16,658 nucleotides of DNA from CALKWS01 sp035302405 (GTDB taxonomy: Bacteria; Actinomycetota; Actinomycetes; Actinomycetales; Beutenbergiaceae), in contig DATGSR010000001.1 of the NCBI GenBank assembly GCA_035302405.1, positions 1-16,658 on the forward strand, given 5' to 3'. Positions 1-5,570 of this stretch are shown here, piece after piece. Both the position numbers and the translations under genes were made by a program. Every line of letters starts with the position of its first letter. The first letter of the stretch is position 1. The notes below the pieces were generated by a model. The model worked only from the letters and a program-made list of their open reading frames with translations. It ran no database searches and had not been told where the DNA came from.

Positions 1-57
1 GTACTGCCATTCCCAGCGTTCGATGACGGGGCCCGGGAGCCTGGAAAGTTCGGCCAT
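1..57 (-). CDS. WhiB-family (WhiD/WhiB3-like) regulator, N-terminal fragment
   Basis: The minus strand from 57 to 1 reads MAELSRLPGPVIERWEWQY and runs off the left edge of the window. This closely resembles the start of Streptomyces WhiD and mycobacterial WhiB3, which carry a conserved R/Q-LPGP-x(4)-W-x-WQ N-terminus ahead of the four-cysteine iron-sulfur domain. The cysteines lie outside the window, so the cluster itself cannot be checked. A good ribosome site, GGAAGGA at 70-64, sits 6 nt before the ATG. Proteins of this family are small iron-sulfur regulators that bind the principal sigma factor and act in development, redox response or virulence. In Streptomyces and Mycobacterium a whiD/whiB3 gene lies close to guaB, which fits this position. 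Only 19 residues are visible, so the subfamily call is tentative. Confidence 0.75.
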   Translation of the reverse strand, partial: MAELSRLPGPVIERWEWQY

Positions 58-63
58 CGGTGG

Positions 64-70
64 TCCTTCC
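64..70 (-). promoter_or_regulatory. Ribosome binding site of the WhiB-like gene
   Basis: GGAAGGA on the minus strand, 6 nt before the ATG at 57. It supports the reading of the truncated left-edge gene as real. Confidence 0.75.
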
Positions 71-99
71 CTCGGTGGTGGATCGCTGAACGAAACTTC

Positions 100-128
100 A
101 CGCTACAACCGCGCCAGAGGTTATTCAA
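100..128 (-). promoter_or_regulatory. Candidate promoter of the WhiB-like gene
   Basis: On the minus strand, TTGAAT (128-123) is followed after a 17-nt spacer by TAGCGT (105-100), a TANNNT-type -10. Transcription would begin near 93, giving a leader of about 36 nt that contains the GGAAGGA ribosome site. The -35 lies inside the outermost octamer of the phased array (121-128), so a protein bound there should block it. This is inferred from the sequence only. Confidence 0.45.
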
Positions 129-245
129 GGGTGATCCGAAAATTACTCAGAATCGTTCGACGCCTTGCTCAGTCGGGCCACATGTGTTGTTCAGGAACGA
201 TTCACCGTCCTGCTGCGTGTCGCTGCTTTTGTTCAGAACCGTTTC
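121..245. repeat. Phased direct-repeat array (TTRYTCAR, 22-bp spacing)
   Basis: Octamers TTATTCAA (121), TTACTCAG (143), TTGCTCAG (165) and TTGTTCAG (187) begin exactly 22 bp apart. Another TTGTTCAG lies at 229, 42 bp further on. The unit can be extended: TTGTTCAGGAACGATTC at 187-203 resembles TTGTTCAGAACCGTTTC at 229-245 and TTATTCAAGGGTGATCC at 121-137. Half-period (11 bp) partners containing a TTC or TCC core occur at 132, 198 and 240. Sites 22 bp apart in the same orientation fall on one face of the helix. The array lies between two divergent genes, and its end copies overlap both predicted -35 boxes. This is the layout expected for an operator filled by head-to-tail multimers, as known for BldC and CarH of the MerR superfamily. 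The binding protein is unknown; the adjacent MerR-type product is the obvious candidate. Confidence 0.7.
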
Positions 246-258
246 GGTGGACTAGGCT
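229..258 (+). promoter_or_regulatory. Candidate promoter of the merR-type gene (and guaB)
   Basis: TTGTTC (229-234), an 18-nt spacer and TAGGCT (253-258) form a plausible housekeeping promoter. Transcription would begin near 265 and leave a leader of about 42 nt with the strong Shine-Dalgarno sequence before 307. The -35 is the first six bases of the last array octamer, which suggests repression by occlusion. Confidence 0.5.
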
Positions 259-306
259 GATCCCGTAACGATGCATCGTGCTGGGGTACTGCTGGGAGGA
301 GGGCGC

Positions 307-1545
307 ATGGCGCCGCCATCACACACGCCGTCTGATGCGCACGATCCTCCTAACCAATACGACCAGCCGAACCCCCGCGATCAGCGGGACTTGCGCGATG
401 AACCGAGCGCCGGTGATGCCGCAGCGGTCAGCGACCTACCAGGCGGTGATGCGCCGGGGGCGTCGACGCCACCCGACGCCGGCGGGCCTTCTGCGGACGC
501 CGAATCCGGCGCCTCCGGCCAAGGAGATCTTGACGACGACATCCGGCTGACTGTGGCGGGCGTGGCCGCCCGCCTCGGGGTGGCCGCTCCCACACTGCGC
601 ACTTGGGCCCGCCGCTATGGGTTGGGCCCGTCCGGGCACGTTGCCGGTAAGCACCGGCGTTATGGCGCTGAGGACTTGGCGCGGCTCGAAACAATGCGCC
701 GACTGACGTTGGAGGGCGTGGCTCCGGCTGACGCGGCCCGCATCGCCATGCGCTCCACCGCGCACAGTGCCAACCGGGGGCAGCCGGGGGAACAGGACCA
801 TCGGGCGCCGTCGGCGGTGGAGTCGGCGAATGAACGATCCTCCGCGGCGGACACCAACGCGGCGGCCGCCAATAGCGACGAACGGCCGCAACCATCCACC
901 ACCGCCGATGCCACACCCATGGTGGCCGACCCGTTGACGATCGCTGCGGCGGCCGTGGACGGGGATGTTCAACGACTGGCCCGGCTGACCCGCCGAGCGG
1001 TCCGGGAACATGGCCTGCTCGAAGGATGGTTGATGACAGTGCGGCCCGCCGTGGAGATGGTCGCTCAACGTCCGCAGGCGGACCGACCGGGGCGGGACCC
1101 CGAATTGCTCCTGCACACCCAGATGCTCGCCACCCTCGCGGAGGTGGACTCCTCCGCGCCTCCTTCTCGCGGACGGGTGCTGGTGCAGTACGAGGAGTCC
1201 CAACATACTGACGCTCACGTCTTGGCGGCCGAGTTCCTCACCCGTGGTGCGGACGCCCGGGTGGCCCATCGGCGGTTGGAGACCAACCGCGGCCAAGCGC
1301 TGCTAGACCTGGTGGCGCGCCGGCCCGGCACGCTGACGGTGATCCTGGGGGAATCCGAGACCGCCGCACACCTGGTCGAAGCGTTGTGTGCCCGCGGCGA
1401 TGAGGTGTTCCTGGTGGCGTTGACCGACAGGATCGAGCCGCGGCCGGGATTGCACCGCGCCCGTACGCTCACCGGCGCCCTGCACGAGATCATGAGCGTC
1501 CTCACGTCGCTGGGCGACGGTAGAGACGTAGAATCGTCAGCGTGA
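307..1545 (+). CDS. MerR-family regulator with degenerate cobalamin-binding-like C-terminus
   Basis: A 412-aa predicted cytoplasmic regulator. The ATG at 307 is chosen because AGGAGG (297-302) lies 4 nt before it; an in-frame ATG at 271 has no ribosome site. Residues 1-76 are Asp/Pro/Ala-rich and probably disordered. Residues 80-148 are a MerR winged helix-turn-helix (VAARLGVAAPTLRTWARRYG, then HRRY and DLARLETMRRL). A low-complexity linker spans about 149-206. Residues 208-405 look like the helical bundle plus Rossmann fold of CarH/LitR-type cobalamin photoreceptors. The sensing motifs are incomplete: no W-x9-EH is seen, and the DxHxxG motif reads SQHTDA, keeping His300 but losing Asp and Gly. 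It may bind another ligand or none. The stop overlaps guaB (GTGA). Autoregulation through the upstream array is likely but unproven. The MerR fold is confident; the ligand domain is tentative. Confidence 0.85.
   Translation: MAPPSHTPSDAHDPPNQYDQPNPRDQRDLRDEPSAGDAAAVSDLPGGDAPGASTPPDAGGPSADAESGASGQGDLDDDIRLTVAGVAARLGVAAPTLRTWARRYGLGPSGHVAGKHRRYGAEDLARLETMRRLTLEGVAPADAARIAMRSTAHSANRGQPGEQDHRAPSAVESANERSSAADTNAAAANSDERPQPSTTADATPMVADPLTIAAAAVDGDVQRLARLTRRAVREHGLLEGWLMTVRPAVEMVAQRPQADRPGRDPELLLHTQMLATLAEVDSSAPPSRGRVLVQYEESQHTDAHVLAAEFLTRGADARVAHRRLETNRGQALLDLVARRPGTLTVILGESETAAHLVEALCARGDEVFLVALTDRIEPRPGLHRARTLTGALHEIMSVLTSLGDGRDVESSA
1529..1534 (+). promoter_or_regulatory. Candidate leaderless-promoter -10 for guaB
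   Basis: TAGAAT, close to the TATAAT consensus, ends 7 nt before the guaB GTG at 1542. That distance would place the transcription start on the GTG itself, as in the leaderless genes common in actinobacteria. No good -35 is visible 17-18 nt upstream. There is also no clear Shine-Dalgarno sequence before the GTG, which fits leaderless translation or coupling to the overlapping upstream gene. Confidence 0.45.
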
Positions 1546-3065
1546 CCGATCCACAGCCTGCCGCCACCGCCCCGGACCCGTTCGCCTTCGTCGGACTCAC
1601 CTACGACGACGTATTGCTGCTGCCCGGTGAGACCGACGTCGTGCCCAGTGAGGCCGACACCTCCACGGTCCTCACACATGAGATTCCGCTGGCGATTCCG
1701 TTGATCTCCGCAGCGATGGACACGGTGACCGAGGCGCGGATGGCGATTGGCATCGCCCGGCAAGGCGGGCTGGGGGTGCTGCACCGCAACCTGCCCATCG
1801 AGGACCAGGCCACCCAGGTGGATCTGGTGAAACGGTCCGAATCGGGCATGGTCACCAACCCGCTGACCATCGGGCCGGATGCGACGCTGGCGGAAATGGA
1901 CGCCCTGTGCGCCCGGTTCCGGATCTCCGGGCTGCCGGTTGTCGATGCGGACGGCGTGTTGCTGGGCATCATCACCAACCGCGATCTGCGGTTCGTACCC
2001 GGGGACCGGTTCGAAACCACCAAGGTGAGCGAGGCGATGACGCCGATGCCCCTGATCACCGGGAAGGTGGGCATCACTCGCGCCGAGGCGGCGACCCTGC
2101 TGGGTAAGCACAAGGTGGAGAAGTTGCCCCTCGTCGATGACCAGAACGTGCTGCGCGGACTGATCACGGTCAAGGACTTCGTGAAATCCCAGCAATACCC
2201 ACAGGCCACGAAAGACGCCGAGGGTCGGTTGCGCGTGGGCGCGGCGGTGGGATTCTACGGCGATGCGTGGGAGCGTGCCACAGCTTTGGCCGAGGCCGGC
2301 GTGGACGTGCTGGTGGTGGATACCGCCAATGGGCACGCCCGGCTGATGCTGGACATGGTGCAGCGCCTGAAGTCGGACCCGGCCACGAAGAACGTGCAGG
2401 TGATCGGCGGGAACATCGCCACCCGCGCCGGCGCCCAGGCGTTGATCGACGCGGGTGTCGACGCGGTCAAGGTGGGGGTGGGCCCGGGATCGATCTGCAC
2501 CACGCGCGTCGTCGCCGGGGTCGGGGTGCCGCAGGTGTCAGCCATCCACCAGGCATCCCTAGCGGCCCGGCCCGCGGGCGTGCCGCTGATTGCCGACGGC
2601 GGGCTGCAGCACTCCGGTGACATCGCCAAGGCGCTGGTCGCCGGGGCGGACTCGGTGATGGTCGGCGGGCTGTTCGCCGGTAGCGACGAGGCCCCCGGCG
2701 ATCTGGTGCTGGTGAACGGTAAGCAGTACAAGCGCTATCGCGGAATGGCTTCCCTGGGCGCGATGCAGACCCGCGGGGACCGACGTTCGTACTCCAAGGA
2801 CCGGTACTTCCAGGGCGATGTTTCCGATGACGACATCATCACCGAAGGCATTGAGGGACAGGTCCCGTATCGCGGGCCGCTCGGACAGGTGGTGCACCAA
2901 CTCATCGGCGGTCTACGGCAGTCGATGTTCTATGTCGGTGCCCGCACTGTGGGGGAGTTGAAGGAGCGCGGCACATTCGTGCGGATCACTCCGGCCGGGT
3001 TGAAGGAGTCCCACCCGCACGACGTGCAGATGATCGCCGAGGCGCCCAACTACAACGTGCGCTGA
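1542..3065 (+). CDS. guaB: IMP dehydrogenase
   Basis: A 507-aa cytoplasmic enzyme that oxidises IMP to XMP with NAD+, the first committed step of guanine nucleotide synthesis. The TIM-barrel core is complete: LTYDDVLLLPG at 19-29, the catalytic loop GPGSICTTR with Cys319, ADGG at 351-354, YRGMASLGAM at 399-408, and the mobile flap EGIEGQVPYRGPL at 436-448. Two CBS domains lie at about 100-217 (near MTPMPLITG and LPLVDDQ) and are where adenine/guanine nucleotides regulate the family. Length is normal for bacterial GuaB. The GTG start overlaps the upstream regulator's stop by 4 nt (GTGA), and the N-terminus matches that of actinobacterial homologues. It can probably be transcribed both from the array-controlled promoter and from its own leaderless promoter. 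The functional call is secure. Confidence 0.98.
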   Translation: MTDPQPAATAPDPFAFVGLTYDDVLLLPGETDVVPSEADTSTVLTHEIPLAIPLISAAMDTVTEARMAIGIARQGGLGVLHRNLPIEDQATQVDLVKRSESGMVTNPLTIGPDATLAEMDALCARFRISGLPVVDADGVLLGIITNRDLRFVPGDRFETTKVSEAMTPMPLITGKVGITRAEAATLLGKHKVEKLPLVDDQNVLRGLITVKDFVKSQQYPQATKDAEGRLRVGAAVGFYGDAWERATALAEAGVDVLVVDTANGHARLMLDMVQRLKSDPATKNVQVIGGNIATRAGAQALIDAGVDAVKVGVGPGSICTTRVVAGVGVPQVSAIHQASLAARPAGVPLIADGGLQHSGDIAKALVAGADSVMVGGLFAGSDEAPGDLVLVNGKQYKRYRGMASLGAMQTRGDRRSYSKDRYFQGDVSDDDIITEGIEGQVPYRGPLGQVVHQLIGGLRQSMFYVGARTVGELKERGTFVRITPAGLKESHPHDVQMIAEAPNYNVR

Positions 3066-3079
3066 CGCCTCGGCGATCA
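3031..3079. terminator. Bidirectional terminator-like hairpin after guaB
   Basis: A perfect 14-bp inverted repeat: TGATCGCCGAGGCG (3031-3044) and CGCCTCGGCGATCA (3066-3079), with a 21-nt loop. The left arm lies within the last codons of guaB and the right arm lies just after its stop. The next gene is convergent and ends at 3084, so one hairpin could serve both. No T-run follows, as is usual for high-GC actinobacterial terminators. Confidence 0.6.
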
Positions 3080-3083
3080 GGGG

Positions 3084-3527
3084 TCAGATCCCCGAGTTCT
3101 CCCAGCTCTCGCTCGCGGAGGAGCCGTCCATCATCATCGCGATGCACAGCACCTCACGGTCGTCGGCTTGCTCCCAGGTGTCCGCCGTGGGGTACAGCGG
3201 AAACACGTCGAGTTGGGACTCCATGAAGTCACTACCGACGAACTCCTCGAAACCGCTCACGCACTCCTCGTGTGCCTGCGCGATGATCGCGTCTTCTCCG
3301 GGGAAGTCGTCGCCACCGATTTCGTAGACGTGGATGACCTGGCCGTCGTGCTCCTCAGTGCAGTCCACGGTGGGGATCTCGGTGACCCCGTCAGGCCCGC
3401 CCATTTCGGATGTGTCCACGCAGTCCCCCCGGTCGGCGGTGGGTACGGTGGCGCTGCAGGCGGCCATCGTCAGGGCCAGGCCCAGGCCACCTACTACGGC
3501 AGTAGCGATTCGTGCGGTGCGCAACAT
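3084..3527 (-). CDS. Septum-formation-type lipoprotein
   Basis: A 147-aa predicted secreted lipoprotein of unknown exact role. An N-terminal signal (MLRTARIATAVVGGLGLALT) is followed by a lipobox MAAC, so Cys24 would be lipidated and the protein anchored outside the membrane. The mature part has the pattern I associate with the actinobacterial septum-formation domain: GDC (Cys36), then C-x(3)-H (Cys56, His60), yPg (FPGED), a Cys89 helix ending FVG, and W-x(5)-R-x(2)-C (Trp117, Cys128). The four mature cysteines probably form two disulfides. The ATG at 3527 is preferred: GAGGA lies just before it and the predicted transcript starts near 3535. A TTG at 3542 would only add five residues. It converges on guaB. 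The lipoprotein call is firm; a role in septation rests on family naming only. Confidence 0.8.
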   Translation of the reverse strand: MLRTARIATAVVGGLGLALTMAACSATVPTADRGDCVDTSEMGGPDGVTEIPTVDCTEEHDGQVIHVYEIGGDDFPGEDAIIAQAHEECVSGFEEFVGSDFMESQLDVFPLYPTADTWEQADDREVLCIAMMMDGSSASESWENSGI

Positions 3528-3541
3528 CAATCCTCGATTCA

Positions 3542-3570
3542 AGTATCAGTAATGTCGGTGGGAGGGCACA
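3542..3570 (-). promoter_or_regulatory. Candidate promoter of the lipoprotein gene
   Basis: On the minus strand, TGTGCC (3570-3565), a 17-nt spacer and GATACT (3547-3542). Transcription would start near 3535, just before the ribosome site and the ATG at 3527. The -10 is reasonable; the -35 is weak. Confidence 0.3.
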
Positions 3571-3806
3571 GCAACGACGCAGATCCTGCTGGGCCGCCCT
3601 ATTGCAGGGTACGACGTGGGCGCCGACAAGGGAGTGGGCAGAACTGCCCAGCGGCAGTGGTGCTGCTCACCATTCGCGGGGTCCGGCCGCCCTGGCGCGG
3701 GGCAAATCAGCGGGTGCCGGTGCCTTGCGGCCGGGCGGCCGTTCCGAAGTGCGGCGTCTGAACTCTGGCCACAGTGCCCGGCGCCGGCCTCACGCCTTGG
3801 GCGGGC
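3571..3806. other. Intergenic spacer with a short palindrome
   Basis: This lies between the lipoprotein gene's upstream region and the 3' end of the exonuclease gene. No convincing coding frame is seen: the open frames here are rich in Arg, Gly and Pro and lack start signals. The one local structure is TGGGCAG (3635-3641) and CTGCCCA (3644-3650), a 7-bp inverted repeat with 2 nt between the arms. It could help terminate the exonuclease transcript, which runs leftward through it. Confidence 0.4.
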
Positions 3807-4571
3807 TCACGCCACTGTGGTGATGTGTTCCGGGACGCGGCTGTCCAAGGCGTGCTCGCCGTCGTCGGGTCTGCTCAAGGGCCAGTGCACACTCGCGCCG
3901 GGGCCCTCCAGGCCCTGCGTTGTTCGCCAGGAATTGAAGTTTTGCGCCCAGGCCCGGTGTTGGCCGGCTTGCCACAGGTGTAACTGCGTCAGGTCCTCCC
4001 TGGCCAGTTCGGGGTGCTTACGGGCTTGTGCGGCCAACACGTCCAGCGTCGCTGCCACGTCCACATCGGCGGTGTGCAGCCGCCCGGTGCCCTCCACCCC
4101 GTACACCTCGCACAGGTCAACCAGTTTCCGCTTTCCGCGGCGGTAGCGATCCAGGGCGCGGTCCAGCACCAGCGGGTCGATCACCGGGGACAGGGGCCGG
4201 CCCAACCGTTCCCCGATCGTCGGTAAGCCGTACCGCTCCAATTCGGCCTCGATGATGGTGAGATCGAAACTCGCGTTGAACGCCACCACGGGCACGTGAT
4301 GGGTGAATGCGGCCGTCAGTTCCGCCGAGATCTGCCCGAGCGCGGTGGCCGGATCCATGCCGTGCTCGCGGGCGTGCTCGGTGCTTATCCCGTGGATCGC
4401 TGCCGCCTGCTCGGGTATCTCGACTCCCGGGTCGATCAGCCAGGTGCGCTCGAAGGTTCCGGTCGGTCCGCGCCCGACGAGCGCGGCGGTCACGATCCGG
4501 TCCCGGAACGGGTTCACTCCGGTGGTCTCGGTGTCAAACCCCAGGAGCGGTCCGTCGATCAGGGCAGTCAT
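3807..4571 (-). CDS. DEDDh-family 3'-5' exonuclease (DnaQ-like)
   Basis: A 254-aa predicted cytoplasmic exonuclease. All metal-binding motifs of the DEDDh class are present: FDTETTG (Asp13, Glu15), VAFNASFDLTII (Asp103) and H-x-A-x2-D (His166, Asp171). The protein should remove nucleotides from 3' ends using two metal ions. It is a stand-alone form without polymerase or helicase domains, so a proofreading or repair role cannot be told from an RNA or oligonucleotide trimming role. The C-terminal 60 residues are Trp- and Gln-rich and match a tail seen in actinobacterial homologues as I recall them. The ATG at 4571 is preferred because GAGG lies 6 nt before it and the fold begins at once. The frame stays open upstream to a GTG at 4760. 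Confidence 0.9.
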   Translation of the reverse strand: MTALIDGPLLGFDTETTGVNPFRDRIVTAALVGRGPTGTFERTWLIDPGVEIPEQAAAIHGISTEHAREHGMDPATALGQISAELTAAFTHHVPVVAFNASFDLTIIEAELERYGLPTIGERLGRPLSPVIDPLVLDRALDRYRRGKRKLVDLCEVYGVEGTGRLHTADVDVAATLDVLAAQARKHPELAREDLTQLHLWQAGQHRAWAQNFNSWRTTQGLEGPGASVHWPLSRPDDGEHALDSRVPEHITTVA

Positions 4572-4792
4572 GTCAACCTCACTGGTGGGTGGTGGATCGG
4601 CGTGCCAAGACCATGGCACGAACCACCGACATCGCCGCCCTGCCGCGCCGGTAGTCCGGCAGGTTCCCGATCCGCCCGCTAGCAACGCCAACCAGGCCGT
4701 CGTGGTCTCCGTATCTGCGACGTAGAACTGCAGTGCACCGGGTGCAGGCGGAGTGGTCACGGCAGTCGCTCCGCGATCCGGAGGGGGGTCGG
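4572..4792. other. Spacer upstream of the exonuclease, with inverted repeat
   Basis: The exonuclease reading frame continues open through this stretch on the minus strand to GTG 4760, but I see no recognisable domain there. The clearest element is CGTGCCA (4601-4607) paired with TGGCACG (4614-4620) across a 6-nt gap, centred about 40 nt before the exonuclease ATG. It could be an operator or a leader hairpin. No clear -10/-35 pair was found. Confidence 0.35.
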
Positions 4793-5455
4793 CTATGTCC
4801 CAGAAGGCGCGGTGCCACTGACCGGCAGGCCGACGACCGCTGCGATACCGGAGACGATCACTCGCAGGCCGTCCTCGAATGCTGCTGTCCCGCCAGGGTC
4901 GCCGCCGGACGCGATCGCTTCGGCCAACGCGGGCGTGTGGCGAAGGAGTTGGTCGCGTTGCTCCACGAGCGTGTCCTCTGGCCGTCTCTCACCGGTCTCT
5001 GCATGTCGTTGGGTATCGGCTTGCTCCTCCTGCACGAAACCGAGGACGAAGGCGTTGATCGTGGTGAGTCCGCGCAGCGCTTGCACGGCGGTGAACCCCC
5101 GCTCGAGCAGGCCGGCAAGTGCGGCATCGAGTGCGGTGATCGTCTCCTCGGTTCCACGGCTACCCACGACAAGCCGCGCGCCATCGCGCCGGGAGAGCAG
5201 GACCTGGCGACGATTCCGGGCGAACCTGAGCATCCACGTATCCCACCCTTCTTCGGCGGCCAAGGGGCTGGGGGGCTGCGCCGACACCAGTAGCCGGGCC
5301 ATCTCGTCGAGCAGTTCATGTTTGTTGGTGAAGTGCCAGTACAGCGCCGGCGACTTCACTCCCAGGCGGGTTGCGAGTTTGCGCAGGCTCAGCGCGTCGA
5401 GACCGTCCTCGTCCAGCAGGTCGAGCGCGGCAGCGGCGATGGTTTGTCGATTCAC
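4793..5455 (-). CDS. TetR-family repressor (TetR/TetR_C class)
   Basis: A 220-aa one-component regulator. Residues 1-50 form the helix-turn-helix: LSLRKLATRLGVKSPALYWHFTNKHELLDEMA. The SPALYWHFTNKHELLD segment is very like that of the classical tetracycline repressor (PTLYWHVKNKRALLD). The rest is an all-helical ligand and dimer domain consistent with the TetR_C type. The start is GTG 5455: an in-frame TAG lies 5 codons upstream, and no other start is available in between. An AGGG lies about 10 nt before it. The gene diverges from the membrane hydrolase and shares a perfect 34-bp palindrome with it, so it most likely represses both. The inducing ligand cannot be read from the sequence. Confidence 0.92.
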   Translation of the reverse strand: MNRQTIAAAALDLLDEDGLDALSLRKLATRLGVKSPALYWHFTNKHELLDEMARLLVSAQPPSPLAAEEGWDTWMLRFARNRRQVLLSRRDGARLVVGSRGTEETITALDAALAGLLERGFTAVQALRGLTTINAFVLGFVQEEQADTQRHAETGERRPEDTLVEQRDQLLRHTPALAEAIASGGDPGGTAAFEDGLRVIVSGIAAVVGLPVSGTAPSGT

Positions 5456-5476
5456 GATCCCGTCACCCTATTCGCG

Positions 5477-5507
5477 TTGACCCGCGCCACCCGAACGTGC
5501 TTACCTT
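5477..5507 (+). promoter_or_regulatory. Candidate promoter of the hydrolase gene
   Basis: TTGACC (5477-5482), a 19-nt spacer and TACCTT (5502-5507). The -10 runs into the left arm of the operator, and the predicted start point near 5514 lies inside it, so repressor binding should block initiation. On the other strand TAAGGT (5508-5503) could be the tetR -10, so the two promoters would overlap almost base for base. Confidence 0.45.
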
Positions 5508-5537
5508 ATCACCGCTAAGCCCTTAGCGGTGATAAGG
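5504..5537. promoter_or_regulatory. TetR operator, perfect 34-bp palindrome
   Basis: CCTTATCACCGCTAAG (5504-5519), CC, then CTTAGCGGTGATAAGG (5522-5537): two perfect 16-bp arms around a 2-bp centre. Each arm contains TTATCACCGCTAA, which has its own TTA...TAA outer dyad, so the site may hold two repressor dimers. It lies between tetR (starts 5455) and the hydrolase (starts 5571), next to both predicted promoters. Confidence 0.85.
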
Positions 5538-5570
5538 AAACGCGTTTTCGGACCTGATAGGAGCCGCACC

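Noticed and set aside
121..245. CRISPR-like array
   Set aside because: Repeats are only 8-17 nt and the spacing of 22 bp leaves no true spacers; the arrangement fits an operator array, not CRISPR.
23..268. An 81-codon plus-strand frame in the divergent spacer
   Set aside because: It covers the wbl start, both predicted promoters and the repeat array, lacks a ribosome site, and its translation is Arg/Ser-rich without structure.
271..306. Upstream ATG for the merR-type gene
   Set aside because: The ATG at 271 has no Shine-Dalgarno sequence and would have only a few leader bases if transcription starts near 265; the ATG at 307 has AGGAGG.
1215..2336. A 373-codon minus-strand frame across the merR-type gene and guaB
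   Set aside because: It overlaps two well-supported genes and its translation has no recognisable fold; it is a codon-bias artefact.
3540..3823. Plus-strand frames between the lipoprotein and exonuclease genes
   Set aside because: They overlap each other, have no ribosome sites, and the amino acid make-up (Arg, Gly, Pro, Cys) is that of random GC-rich DNA.
5529..5570. GTG at 5529 as hydrolase start
   Set aside because: It lies inside the operator palindrome with no ribosome site, while the ATG at 5571 has AGGAG at ideal spacing and leads directly into the first membrane segment.
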